This document shows, one piece after another, positions 53,367 through 63,949 of a stretch of 64,000 nt of DNA. The stretch comes from Plasmodiophora brassicae (taxonomy: Eukaryota > Endomyxa > Phytomyxea > Plasmodiophorida > Plasmodiophoridae). The position numbers were made by a program, and so were the translations under genes. The first letter of the stretch is position 1. Each line of letters begins with the position of its first letter. Under the pieces are notes generated by a model, which was not told where the DNA came from, made no database searches, and was given only the letters and a program-made list of their open reading frames with translations. The stretch spans positions 620,001-684,000 of the forward strand of contig JASFAU010000009.1 in NCBI GenBank assembly GCA_039704465.1. The letters run 5' to 3'.

Positions 53367-55189
53367 ATGCCGCTCCCGTTCCTGCCCGGGTATGCCCTCC
53401 AGACGGATGTGCCGGCGTCGTTCGCGAAACGCCACCAGTTCGACCTGATCAACGGCGTCCCCGTTACGGACGTCGTCGAGCTTCGCACGCTGGACCAGCC
53501 GATCTCGCCCGAGGCGCGGTTCGCCAAAGAGCGCCCCGGGTACGATGGTATCCCGCCGGACCCATGGACGAAGAAGATCCCGAAACACGACCGTCGTGCC
53601 ATCCCCATGTCCCGGTTGCCGCCCTGGATGGCGTTCAGCAACAAAGTTCTGCGCTTCCATGGGTACTTCAAGGATTCCGTCCATGAACGCCCGGAAGAGA
53701 CGCAACGCGTTCGCGCCTGCACCCTGTTCTACTACCTCGAGGACGACTCGATCCACATTCAGGAGATCAAGGACCACAACAGCGGCATGAAACAGGGCCT
53801 GCTCGTGAAGCGCCACCAGATCCCGGCCGGTCCCGACCGCTACTACGTCGTCCAGGACCTGGCGCGAATCGGCGCCGAGCTTCCCATCTACGGGAAGACC
53901 TTCCGAATCACAGACGCGGACCCGTTCACGAGGCGGTTCCTCGAAGCAACGCTCGGGTTGCAGCTGGGACCCTCGGAGCCGACGCCGCTGGACGACTTCC
54001 ACGCCAGGCAGCAGGCGGCCGCCGCCCCTGGTGCCAAACCCGACGGCCGACACGCCAGCGACGTGACCAAGTTCGTCGAAGCGCAGCAGGGCAAGCCGAT
54101 GAAGTCGACGTTGCGTCGCACGCGACAGTTCCTCGAGCACGACAGGCAGGTGCTCCGGTTCTGGGTGACGTGGCGCGACCCGGCCCTGTACGGCGAGGCG
54201 CGCCCGTTCATCGTGCACTACTTCCGGGCGGACTCGACGATGGAGGTCCTCGAGATCAAGCAGCCGAACTCGGGGCGGGACGCGTTCCCGGCCCTGCTGA
54301 AGCGCCACCGCATGCCGAAGGCGTTCGCGTCGTCGAACCAGGCCCAGATCGGCACGGACGAGTCGCTGGAGGATGATGCGTTCTACAGCGAGGCCGACTT
54401 CCGTATCGGGGGCACCATTGTCGTGTTCGGCCGCGAGCTCCTCATCACCGACTGCGACGAGTACACGAGGAACTTCTACAAGACGCACTACGGGCTGACC
54501 GACGACGAGATGCGGGCGATCCCGTGCCAGACGGCAACGGAAGAGGTTCGTCGCCAGGAGGTGTTGCAGGACGAACCGTCGACGCAGCCGGAGCAGCACC
54601 ACATCGTGTTCGACGCGTCGCCGTTGCGGTTCGAGGCGATCCTGGATACGAACCGCCCGGAGGACCACGAACGGAAGTTCGTCGTGACGTTCTTCAAACA
54701 GGACAGCACCGTGGCGATCTTCGAGGGCAAGGTTCGCAATTCCGGGTTCGTCGGCGGCAAGTTCCTGGAGCGCACGTACCTGCCCAACCTGGACAGCACC
54801 AAGTTCTTCGTCGGGTCGACGCTGCGGCTGAACGGGTTCCCGTTCCGCCTGACCGGCGCCGACGAATTCACGCTGCGCTTCATGGAGTCGCACTCCGACA
54901 TGTTCCCGGCCGCCGACGTGGACGTTGTCGAGAAGAAGCTCGCCGGTGCAGTCTCCCAGGTCGATCGCAGCGCTCTCATCGACCACGCCCATACGCTGTC
55001 GCGAAACGGCCAACTCGGTATATACGCAGAGCGCTCTGGCCAGGGGATTCGCCGGCGTTGACGAACGGTGGTACAGATCACGACGCGTTCTGCCTCTGGG
55101 TTCGCCAAACGGGCCTGCCGCTGTCCATACACGAGTGCCTGACGCTGGCCCGCAAATTCGACCTGAACTCGAAGGGATCCATCAAGTAA
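53367..55189 (+). CDS. EFHC/RIB72-type doublet-microtubule protein, three DM10 domains
   Basis: EFHC1/2 (RIB72, CFAP67-like) proteins line the inside of ciliary doublet A-tubules. The ATG at 53367 starts MPLPFLPGYALQTDVPASFA. DM10 domain 1 covers about residues 90-195 (VLRFHGYFKDSVHERPEETQ, FYYLEDDSIHIQEIKDHNSG), domain 2 about 250-390 (VLRFWVTWRD, HYFRADSTMEVLEIKQPNSG) and domain 3 about 425-530 (LRFEAILDTNRPEDHERKFV, FFKQDSTVAIFEGKVRNSGF). A 59-nt intron near 55017-55076 joins RNGQL to DHDAFCLWVRQTGLPLSIHE and FDLNSKGSIK, a C-terminal EF-hand-like stretch whose second half is missing. The 5' exon is about 1.65 kb. Strong evidence for motile cilia. Confidence 0.9.
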
Positions 55190-55604
55190 CGGATGCGGGC
55201 GGGAACGGTGTGTGTCTCTGCCAGTTTATTGACCAGCCCGCGCAGGTTACAGAACCTGGAGCAGCAGCTCCAGGCGCGACGCACCTGACAAGCGCACACG
55301 ATGCCGCCTGCTTGCATATGCAATCAGTACAGACCGCACACGGCCTGCATCATGACCGAATCGTTTAGCCAGCGTTGCGGATCCCCCGTTGGCGGCCATT
55401 CCGCGGTGCGTCGTTGGCAGCTGCGCGCACGGGGGATCGCCGCGCCCGCTGCAGCTGCACCAGTCTGCCGCACAGTGAGCTGCAGCGCGCAACAAATAGT
55501 ACTGTAGTGGTACCACCTGCTGGTGCGGTCCAGTGGTCATTTCACAGCGAGCAGCCAGTCCCAAGTAGAGCTCCCCGGGGAGCGGTTGTCGCCGTCGCTG
55601 TCGG
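55190..55604. other. Intergenic stretch
   Basis: Between the EFHC-type gene and SUV3. No convincing exon on either strand; contains the SUV3 promoter. No RNA gene or repeat was noticed. Confidence 0.45.
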
Positions 55605-57855
55605 ATGTTGCATCGTCAGTGGTGCCGTGCCCGGCGCCGTATGTCGTCGGCGTCGGATCACATTCGGGACATTATCGGGAATTCGAGGGTGCGCGATGAA
55701 TTGCACGATGAGTTCAACCTGGGGCGACGGGCGATCCGGAAACTGGTCAACATGTACTGTGATGACGACGGCGCGCAGCAGCTCGTGGCGCGGTCGTCGT
55801 CGCCGGAGAAGATCGTCGACGCGTTCAAGTCCTTCGCGATGATGCACCAGTCCAAAGAGGTCAACAACGACGTCGTAGCACTGACCGATCTTCGTGGCCC
55901 ATCTCAGTAGGATCTTCCATATTCGTTGTCCCGAGTTCTAATCCATTGGACCCGTGCCGCAGGTGGTATCCGTTGGCAAGGTCGATGAAACGTCACATCG
56001 TCTTTCACTGCGGTCCCACCAATAGCGGGAAAACCCATGGTGCGCTGGTGGACCTGGAGAAAGCCGACTGTGGCCTCTATGCTGGGCCGTTGCGATTACT
56101 GGCCTGGCAGGTTTACAAGCGGCTTCAGGGGAACGCTGTGCCCTGCGATCTTCGTACAGGTAACCGGCGTGGTGCTAACGATACGTGTTGCCCAGCTGTG
56201 CTGAGGGTGTCGGTCAGGGCAGGAAATAATAGATACACCCTTCGCCAGGCACAAGTCAGCGACGGTTGAGATGACGGATGTCAACAGCGAAGTCGAAGTT
56301 GCCGTTATCGACGAAATTCAAATGGTGGGCGACCCGGACCGTGGTCACGCTTTCACTCGCGCCCTACTAGGCGCTCCAGCGCAGACGGTCGGCGACCACC
56401 GAAGGCGCCCATAGTGCTTGCCGGGCCACTGAGCCGTCTTGATAGGTCTACCTCTGTGGAGACACCTCAGCAACCTCGCTAATTGAAGAAATATGCGAAA
56501 TCAACGACGAGCAATTGACCATCATCCCGCATCAACGGCTTGGTCAGTGTTCGGATCGTCGGTCGGATACAGTGAAATGGTGTCTGATCTGCGCCCCAGG
56601 TACGCTGTCGTTCAGCAGTCCTGTCAGATCCCTGAAACAGCTGTCGCGTGGCGATTGTCTCATCTGCTTCTCTCGACACAGCATCCATGAGATGGTTCGT
56701 CACTGGATGCGGGGGAGTCGGATGGGTGGCTCTGATAACGGGATCCGCGTAGAAGAAACGTGTTGAACGGGAGACCGGCCTCAAGGCCTGCGTCGTGTAC
56801 GGCAGTTTGCCACCACAAGCGCGCCAGGCGCAAGCCACCCTGTTTAACGACCCTGATTCTGGCTTCGATATCCTCATTGCCAGCGACGCCATCGGAATGG
56901 GGCTGAACCTGCACATCAAGCGAATCATATTCACGTCGCTGCGGGTCTGGACCATGTGGAACACTCGACTGCCTCAGCGTCAGATATTGATTCGCTTTTC
57001 AGAAATTCGACGGCCAGGAAACAAGACGTTTAACCGTGTCTGAGGTCCTGCAGATCGGCGGGCGTGCTGGCAGGTACGGGTCAGAATTTCCGACTGGCGA
57101 AGTGACGTGCCTGGAAGCGTCCGCCAATGAGGACGATGTCGACTTCCTTCGCGAAGCCCTGAAATCAAAACCGACTGCCATCGAGCAAGCTGGCCTGACG
57201 CCCGAGTTCTCCGCCATTCAACAATTGTCGGAGGCGATCCCTAACCTTGACTATCACGAAGGTACCCTGCTCCCTATTGCATTTGTGGCTGTCGAGACCA
57301 ACGAACTGAACACGTTGGTTCGCTTTCGTAGTCATCAGGCAGTTTCAGCATCATTCCACGCTGGACGGGCTCTTCTTCATGACTGCTAAGCTCCAGGACC
57401 TGATTGAACTCGGTGAAGCTATTCAACAGTAAGGCACCGCCCTTCGTACTGTTGTGCGAGACTGAGCTTCATGTTCTAGGCTCCCGCTGACATTGAACCA
57501 ACGGCACACGTTCGCAATGGCACCAGTCGACCTGCGCACGCGGTCGCAGGTGAAGAAGTTGACCAGCTTTGCACGACAGTTCACCTCGCATTCAAGCGTC
57601 GCCCTGGACCTCGACCCCGCCGTTGAAGCCATCTTACGCGGTACAAGTGGCCGTCCCGTGCCGCTGGAGGACCTGGAAGAGCTCGCCGCCGTCGTCGACA
57701 TATATATCTGGCTGGCGTATCGGTTCCCGAGGGAGTTCAGGGAGATGGAATACGCCGACGTCGTCCGACAACAGATTGTACAAATGATCCACGACAAGTT
57801 GCTCATCTCGGCGCCGGACAAGTTCAAGAGGCAAAAGCATCGACGAAGGCGATGA
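55605..57855 (+). CDS. SUPV3L1: SUV3, mitochondrial DExH-box RNA helicase
   Basis: SUV3 unwinds RNA for mitochondrial degradation. The ATG at 55605 gives an Arg-rich, targeting-like start ([20 protein letters not shown]). An about 75-nt intron joins VALTDLR to [20 protein letters not shown] with [16 protein letters not shown] (Walker A) and [14 protein letters not shown]. Later exons give [20 protein letters not shown] (DEIQ, motif II), [94 protein letters not shown] (motif VI) and the C-terminal SUV3 domain [20 protein letters not shown], ending in a basic RQKHRRRR tail at 57855. About eight introns of 50-75 nt. All helicase motifs are present. Confidence 0.9.
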
Positions 57856-57937
57856 CGGCAGTTCGTCTCAACCTCCCTTGCCCGTGTAACATTTGACAAT
57901 GATGTATGACCCATCCTGCATCGGATCGGGAGGCGTG

Positions 57938-58567
57938 CTATTCGGGTTTCCCCTTCCACTTGAAGTTGGTCGCGTAGGATTTCGGCGCCCGCTGCTTGAC
58001 ATGTGCTTCCTGGACCCGGTAGGACAGCCCTGGGCATTGGCCACAGGTCACAATGCGACATTGCGGGCCGGTTCGCAAGCGGGAACCTTACCATGGGTCT
58101 CCGCGAACTGGACGGCCGCCTCGCGGCTGTTGAATTTAATGCGGACCTGTATCAGCGGGTCTCGCGACGCCGTCCAGCCCTGCGCGTTCGCCGAATTCAG
58201 CACGCGAAGGGTCTACATCATATGTATATATGCTGGCGTCAAACCGTCAGGGGATTGCTCCATTTCGGCGACGGCTCAAACTTGATCAGCCACAACGACT
58301 TCTCAGGGCGTTTCGCCTGCTGCATCACACTACAGCTCGGCATATCAGTACACGCCGACCCCGCGCCGGGAACGCTCGCGTGTACGATGGAGCTGGGCTG
58401 TAGACGACGGCACTCCGCGACAGCAGTAGGCTCGTCGCGTGCTGGCTGCCGTTCAGCGCCAGGAACTGCTCGGGCGTCTTCTCCTCGATCGCCGTCGACA
58501 GCGCCCGGGCGGCGGCCCCGGGCCCGCGCCGACCGGTCGCTGCGGCGCGCAGCAGTCGACGCCACAT
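57938..58567 (-). CDS. NDUFS4: NDUFS4, complex I 18-kDa accessory subunit
   Basis: NDUFS4 stabilises the NADH-binding module of mitochondrial complex I. The ATG at 58567 gives a classic mitochondrial presequence (MWRRLLRAAATGRRGPGAAA). After EEKTPEQFLALNGSQHATSL, exons joined over short introns read YSPAPSYTRAFPARGRRVLI, VMQQAKRPEKSLWLIKFEPS with PKWSNPLT, then WTASRDPLIQVRIKFNSREA with AVQFAETHG and finally EAHVKQRAPKSYATNFKWKG ending KPE at the TAG at 57938. The order and the W-ENPLMGWxxSxDP and KSYxxNFxW boxes match the family. It is convergent with SUV3, 82 bp apart. Plus-strand open frames over this gene are shadows. Confidence 0.88.
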
Positions 58568-58812
58568 CTGACCGCACCCCCCACCCGCCCACTTAGCCGG
58601 ATTGATCCCGCGACACCAATCCAACGCGTCCGTGACGTGCAGCACGCGCCACCCCGCGCTGCCCGGGCCAGGTGGCGTCCGTCCAGAACTTGTGTGGCAC
58701 AGACAGACGCAGAGAAGGCGGTTTTTGGCGAACTTCGGCCACACGTTGCGCGTAGCAGTTTGTCGCCGGTGCCGAACGAGTCGGCGGCAGCGGGGCCGTG
58801 TGCCGTGTTCGG

Positions 58813-59762
58813 ATGAGGGTTCGGTGGACCTGGCTGCGGTCAGTGGAAGGTTGGGCCGGCAGGCGGAATGACGTGCTGTATGGGTGCCGGGATGCCATGG
58901 GGGCGGGCGAGGGCCCACGGCACCTGGTGGTGCTGTTCCCTGGGGATCTGATGGCGTCCCGGGACCAGGATGGGGACGCGCGCGCGCCGTCGTACGAGCA
59001 CGCGGCGAACGATATGCTGGCGAATGATGAGGATGCGGGCGCGCTCGTGCTTGTGCGCCCGTACGATAACAGCCGAGGGGTCGCCGTCTATGATAACTTC
59101 GTCGACGTTGATGAGGCTACGGGATGCGCTCTGATGCAAGACCCGCGTGGTCATGCGACGGTTCGCTGTCGGAATAACGCGCGTCGTTACTGTGTACTGA
59201 ACAACCGGGTGTTGACAGGATCATCTGTTTGCGCTTCTTCGCAACGTGCATGCGCAAACCGGCGCCGACGTCTCGCGAATCGTCCTGTCCGGGTTCTCTC
59301 GGGGCGGCATTGTCCTGAACCAAATGGTTGCCGAACTTGCAGGCCGTTCCATGCCGCACACGCTGTGGAACAGTGTATGTGGTGTGCGGTGGCTGGACCC
59401 CGGAAACAGTCCTGCCAACGGGTCGTTTCCTCTTGACCCCGCTGCAGTCGACCGTTTCGCCGGCCTGTGCGCTCGTCAGTCAGTTCACGTTGCTCTGGCC
59501 GGGACGCCTTTCCAATGGGACAATCCCAGCAGGTGAACCGAACTTCGAACTGTTACTGCTACACACCGCTGTATCTGACCGCGAAGGCAGGCCCAGGACG
59601 AGACAGGAAATGACAACGTTCGTCGACCTGCTTCGCCATAGGCTACCGAAGCATTTGCTAACCGTGCACTATCTCCATGCGGACGCGCCGCCTTCCATCG
59701 AGAAACATTTTGACGTCCTCGCTGCGCGCCTTCGCCCGACTGCCGCCGATCCGCACGCCTAG
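58813..59762 (+). CDS. C2orf69 homologue (alpha/beta-hydrolase-like)
   Basis: C2orf69 is a conserved, partly mitochondrial protein with an esterase-like fold and a poorly known role in energy metabolism. From the ATG at 58813 exon 1 reads RNDVLYGCRDAM, RHLVVLFPGDLMASRDQDGD and AVYDNFVDVDEAT. A 61-nt intron with donor gttcgc leads to DHLFALLRNVHAQTG and RIVLSGFSRGGIVLNQMVAE, a GxSxG nucleophile-elbow motif. Next come RWLDPGNSPANGSFPLDPAA and VHVALAGTPFQWDNPSR, another intron, and LLTVHYLHADAPPSIEKHFD, whose SIEKHF is the family's C-terminal signature. Stop at 59762. About 240 residues. The Ser of GFSRG is intact, consistent with hydrolase activity. Confidence 0.75.
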
Positions 59763-60113
59763 ACAGACCGAACCGGCTCCGTCATCGGCCTGTTGACGGT
59801 ACGTATTCCAAGGGGCCCCCGGTCAACAACCTGGATATGCATCCCCGGGAGTGGTTGGCACAACGTGCCTGGCCGGGACTTCAACGGCTACCGACCTTGC
59901 TCGCGCTTGATCTGGTGACATGGCGTTGACGCCCAGTGAAACGTCTAGAACAAGGACGACCCGTGCGACATCATGGCTCCGTCATCAAGGAAATGAAACG
60001 GCATATGACTCGGGAACAGGGGATAGCATCGTCCGAAGCAACACCGAATTTGGCAGTGAATCCATGAGGCACGCGCGGCTCGGTGGGCGCCACGATATCT
60101 GACGTGAACGCCG
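59763..60113. other. Intergenic stretch
   Basis: Between two plus-strand genes. Neither strand shows a supported exon; the open frames present overlap the next gene antisense. Holds the C2orf69 3' flank and the next promoter. Confidence 0.45.
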
Positions 60114-61500
60114 ATGGAGGAACCGTCGAGGCGGCGTTCGCGTTCGGTGGGCGACCTCGCGGCGCCGTTCGAGCCCGACACGCCCGGGCCTAGGAGCGAT
60201 CCGTTGCGGACGTCGCGGTCGTCGACCTCCGACCTCGGAGTACCGTCTCCGATCATGTCGGAGGAGTCGCCCGTCACGCCCCAGGTGTCGTTCCGTTGCA
60301 TGGAGCGCCAGGGTGTGCTCCTGAAGCGTCGCCCGCACGCGACGACCCGGTTCGGGCCCTGGGCCTCGCAGCAATGGCACCCCAGGCTGTTCATCCTTCG
60401 CTCCGATCGCCTGCTCTACTTCAAGGTCGATGAGCCCAGGGCCCGCGGTCGCATCGACCTTCATTCTGTCACAGGTACCCGACGGGAACAACGGCGATTG
60501 GTCGCCCTCTCCGATGTGCCAACGGTTTCGGTGCAGAAGTGGCCGCCACACCGCACGCGTCGCGAGCCCGATTCTCCATCAAGCTGGAAGGCAAATGCTT
60601 CGACCTCGAAGCCGGGAACAACACCGAAAGAGACGCCTGGGTCAGCGATATTGTCGGCAATGTAAATCGTTGCCGCCCGGGCACGACGGCCGAGACCAAG
60701 TTGGTGCAGTGCATCCATTTACAGTACGGGACGCTGATCTCGTCGTGGTGCCGTCAGGGAGGAACGACCTTGGAGGATACGTTCAATGCCGGAGGTAGGG
60801 CCAATGCGTCAGGTGATTCCAGCCAGCGAGGTCGTTTCCCAGTGCCGAACTGGAGACGTTGTGCTGTTTCGCAGCCGAGGCATTCGAGGCGGCATTGTGC
60901 GGCAGGCGACCTCAAGCTCGTACGATCATATTGGTATGGTTCTAAAGTTCAAAACGAAAGAGGTTGGCGTTCTCGAGGCGCTCGGCAACACAGGAGTGCA
61001 CGTTAGGTTGGGGACAACGTGCACCAGGTTCTGGGCCGCAATGCTGACCATATTGTTGCATCAGTAATTGGGTCGGCTTCATCAAGGAGAAATGGCATGA
61101 GCAGTACTCTGAAATGGCAATAAGACATCTCACATCCGCTATCCCGAGACCTACTGCTGCACACTTGGAAGCGTTCTGTAGGCGTTCCATCGGCAAGGTC
61201 GTACGTTGTTGAGCGTCCATTCGTTCCCGGATGGTCTTACGTGATGATCCTGTGTAGAAGTACTCGTGGACGCCCATTAGGCATGTTCTTAGGCGCCGAA
61301 ACACCGTTGCAAATACCGACGATGATAGAAGAACTTACTTCTGTAGCGAGTTGGTTGCATCGGCTTACAAATCTATCGGGTATCTGCGCTCCGACCTGCC
61401 CTCGTCTGCATACACGCCAGGGATGTTCTCCTCCAGCTATAATTTGCAGCTGCTCGCCAACGACCTGGGCACTGAGCTCGCCATTGACTTCAGCTGCTGA
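60114..61500 (+). CDS. PH-domain plus permuted papain-like (YiiX/C92-type) protein
   Basis: From the ATG at 60114 a Ser/Arg-rich leader precedes a PH domain (about residues 60-170): RQGVLLKRRPHATTRFGPWA, WHPRLFILRSDRLLYFKVDE, then across an intron ARFSIKLEGKCFDLEAGNNT and ERDAWVSDIVGN. From about 60790 a permuted NlpC/P60-like fold follows: CRTGDVVLFRSRGIRGGIVR, YDHIGMVLKF (with the catalytic-type His) and VGVLEALGNTGVHV. After more introns come HTSAIP-like sequence, the RRSIGK and VERPF region, and a last exon with SELVASAYKSIGYLRSDLPS, where a Cys-Ser-Glu type nucleophile site is expected at the splice junction. Stop at 61500. Such enzymes act on lipids or amide bonds; PH suggests a membrane substrate. 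Confidence 0.65.
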
Positions 61501-61663
61501 CCCCTAGCTTGCGCGTCAACGTCCCAGTACGGAACACGAGAGCGCTCCTCTCCACCGCTTGGGAAATGCGGCGCCGGAATAAAACATCGCAGCAGCAGCA
61601 TCAATCCGACTTGCTTCTCATACACCGCCCAACAACCTGTCGCCGCAGATCGTCCTGGCGCGC

Positions 61664-61912
61664 ATGCGTCAGCGGCAACAGCCGCCTGCCGCAATAGGGG
61701 CGCAGGCACCGTGTGGAACGACAGTATGCGTCCTGTATGATATGCTGATGTTACTTCTTGTCTGGGTGCTCGTCGGATACCTGGGCAGGGTAGTTATCCG
61801 GATCGAAACCGAATCGTCGAAGTTCAGCCGTAGACCCAGCTGGGCGCTTCCCCTGCGCGCACAGCCGGGCGTTCCGTTCTTGCCTGCGTTGTCCGATAGC
61901 GATTCCAGTTAG
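61664..61912 (+). CDS. Small single-pass membrane protein (tentative)
   Basis: From the ATG at 61664 (MRQRQQPPAAIGAQAPCGTT) the frame encodes 82 residues with one strong hydrophobic helix (YDMLMLLLVWVLVGYLGRVV) followed by a basic/Ser-rich tail ending ALSDSDSS. The frame is open upstream to about 61585, so an earlier exon is possible. No family is recognised. It lies between two convergent or adjacent conserved genes with 40 bp to the SEC14 stop, which is consistent with a real compact gene but does not prove it. Confidence 0.4.
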   Translation: MRQRQQPPAAIGAQAPCGTTVCVLYDMLMLLLVWVLVGYLGRVVIRIETESSKFSRRPSWALPLRAQPGVPFLPALSDSDSS

Positions 61913-61952
61913 CGATACGCGGTCAGATGACGGGTTCACAGACGTCGCATGC

Positions 61953-63070
61953 TTACTCGCTGCTCATAAAGGTCGTGTCCTTGCCGCCGAGAAATTCGGG
62001 CAGCACGTCGGCCTCTACTAATTCGAGAATTGATTCGGCATCGCTCTTTCGCGATATGGAGATCTGGCAGACCTGGGCGTTAATAGGCGATCAAGACATC
62101 AAGGATTGCCGTTACCTTGGACTGCGTCTTCTCGTCCAGCCAAGGCTTAATCATCTTCCAGACCACAGAGAACACGGCGGGGGCGTTGACGATGAACATG
62201 CGACTGGATTGCACGTTGAGACCGCGGCTCAGCCAACATGTCGATACGCTGACACCTGAGTATTTCAGGATAATACGACTGATCGATTTCAGCGCATCCT
62301 TTGATGTAGGCGTAGACAGCGGACGAGGCATGGCTCATGCTCAACCCATCCATGTCCAGGATGGTGACCTGCTGACTGACGGGGCGACCAGCGCGGGCAC
62401 TCGCCTCGGGGAACCTAGAGCAGAGGTTGGCGCATTGATGTCCCCAGGAGCGCCTGCGACGCTGTTACAGTGTAGATCGTGAATATTCCATGGACTGGAC
62501 ATGAAGGCGGCAGAGCTCGTCGGAATTGGTGATCTCCATAAGGGCCTTGATGTCAAGCTGGCCGATCCGCTCTATGTAGATCGGATGGCCGGACTTGTCG
62601 AACTTATGGAAGCCATGCGGGTAAACCCTGACAATCGCTTAGCATGCGCTTGCAGGCAAGTGGCCCACACCATACGGCTTACTCCTTGATCTGGTCAATT
62701 TTAGGGAACGTCCACGTAAACGCCTTGTCGGTCCCGTACGCGTCCCGCCATTCTAGGGCGGCTTTCAACATGATGATCCCCTTGAGAACGTCGCCTTTCC
62801 TAGCGCGAATAAACCGCAGCCTATGCCAGCGCTGTCATTGCGACAACGCAGGCACGTGAGGAGACGCGAAACGCACACAAAGTCGTCGTCCACAAGAGCC
62901 TGGCGCAGAATCACGGAATGGTTAAACTTCTCAACCAGGTCGTCGAACGCTTCGTGCCGTCTGAAGTCGGACACGCCTTCCAACTGATGATCACAGGTTC
63001 ACATCGTGGCGCCCCGCTCGACAGCAAATCTCCGTACCTCATTCAGCCGTTTGGCAGCATCGTCAACCAT
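61953..63070 (-). CDS. SEC14-like CRAL-TRIO lipid-transfer protein
   Basis: SEC14 proteins exchange phosphatidylinositol and other lipids. The model has six short introns. The ATG at 63070 (MVDDAAKRLNE) is followed by an intron ending catcag, LEGVSDFRRHEAFDDL, then QALVDDDFVLRFIRARKGDV (CRAL-TRIO N motif RFLRAR) and AALEWRDAYGTDKAFTWTFP. Next come YPHGFHKFDKSGHPIYIERI (the PxxYHGxDxxGRPVY box), SQQVTILDMDGLSMSHASSA, MFIVNAPAVFSVVWKMIKPW with LDEKTQSKV, and finally SILELVEADVLPEFLGGKDT (the LPxxxGG end) with stop TAA at 61953. The order is the canonical family order. None of the exons exceeds about 200 bases. Confidence 0.88.
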
Positions 63071-63412
63071 TGCGACAGCTTACCGGGCCGTGCACGCCCG
63101 ACGCCGTCTGTCGGACCCGCTGGCCGGTTCCGCACCGTGCTGACAACGCCGCACGTTCGCTCCGGGCAATCGTTCGCCCACTGTGACTTAACGGACCCGG
63201 AACTGGAAGTCTGGAACGACCAGTACGTAGCGGCTGCTGGTCACTCCGCTGCTTGGCTTCGCGACCTTTGATTGACTGGCGAGACCGCCCGGCCATGGTC
63301 GTGCTGGCCGGCTAGGCAGGCGCTAGGACAGTAGTAGCGCGCTCTTCATCTGTATTGGGGGGAGCGGGAAAACCCGTGACGGGGTGACAGCGCCGCGCCG
63401 CCCGCCGCATTC
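63071..63412. other. Divergent promoter region
   Basis: This lies between the SEC14-like start (minus, 63070) and the carrier start (plus, 63413). Open plus-strand sequence (to 63271) overlaps the SEC14 exons antisense and has no family match. No other feature is seen. Confidence 0.45.
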
Positions 63413-63949
63413 ATGGCGACGGGAACGACGGCCGACGGATCCGTGCACCATGCCGGCAGCCATGGGCGGCTGGCGATGAAGGAGCTGGTGGCCGGTGCAT
63501 GCAGCGGGACGATAGCGGCGATGTGCACGGCGCCGCTGGACCTCGCCAAGACGCGCATGCAGGTGCAGCGACAGTACCTGGAGCCGAGACCGCACCAGAT
63601 TGCATCCGGCGTCCGGTACGCGACGCTGTCCGGGACGCTCAGGCGAACGCTACGCGAGGAGGGCACGCGTGGCCTGTTCAAAGGGCTCGGATCCACAATC
63701 CTCGGTCTTGTTCCGAACTGGGCATTGTACTTCGCGTCGTACGGCAGGCTGAAAGCCATCCTGTCCGAGGGCCTCATGAAAGATTTCGGCGCCAATTCAA
63801 CACATGTCGTCGCAGCGTCCGCTGCGGGTGCCATCACGACATGTGCGACGAATCCTCTGTGGCTCGTCAAAGTCCGCCTTCAGACGCAGTTTGCTGGGAA
63901 GACTGACCGGCCGATCTACAGAGGGATCGCGCATGCGTTTGTCAGGGTG
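63413..63949 (+). CDS. Mitochondrial carrier (SLC25, FAD/folate/NAD-type), 5' part
   Basis: SLC25 proteins carry metabolites across the inner mitochondrial membrane. From the ATG at 63413 the first repeat is visible: ELVAGACSGTIAAMCTAPLD, LAKTRMQVQRQYL (PxDxxKxR signature), EEGTRGLFKGLGSTILGLVP and NWALYFASYGRLKA. The second begins with VVAASAAGAITTCATNPLWL, VKVRLQTQF. The Pro-x-Trp form of the second signature (NPLWLVKVR) is typical of FAD/folate, NAD and pyrimidine-nucleotide carriers. A donor (gtgcgt) follows at about 63949 and the rest lies beyond the window, so the gene is truncated by the window edge. Confidence 0.88.

Noticed and set aside
53325..55013. 562-codon open frame on the minus strand
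   Set aside because: Antisense shadow of the EFHC-type gene, whose three DM10 domains fix the plus strand as coding.
57893..58285. 130-codon plus-strand frame after SUV3
   Set aside because: The opposite strand encodes the conserved C-terminal exons of NDUFS4; the plus-strand product has no family resemblance.
62918..63271. 117-codon plus-strand frame
   Set aside because: It overlaps the first exons of the SEC14-like gene antisense; no signal of its own.
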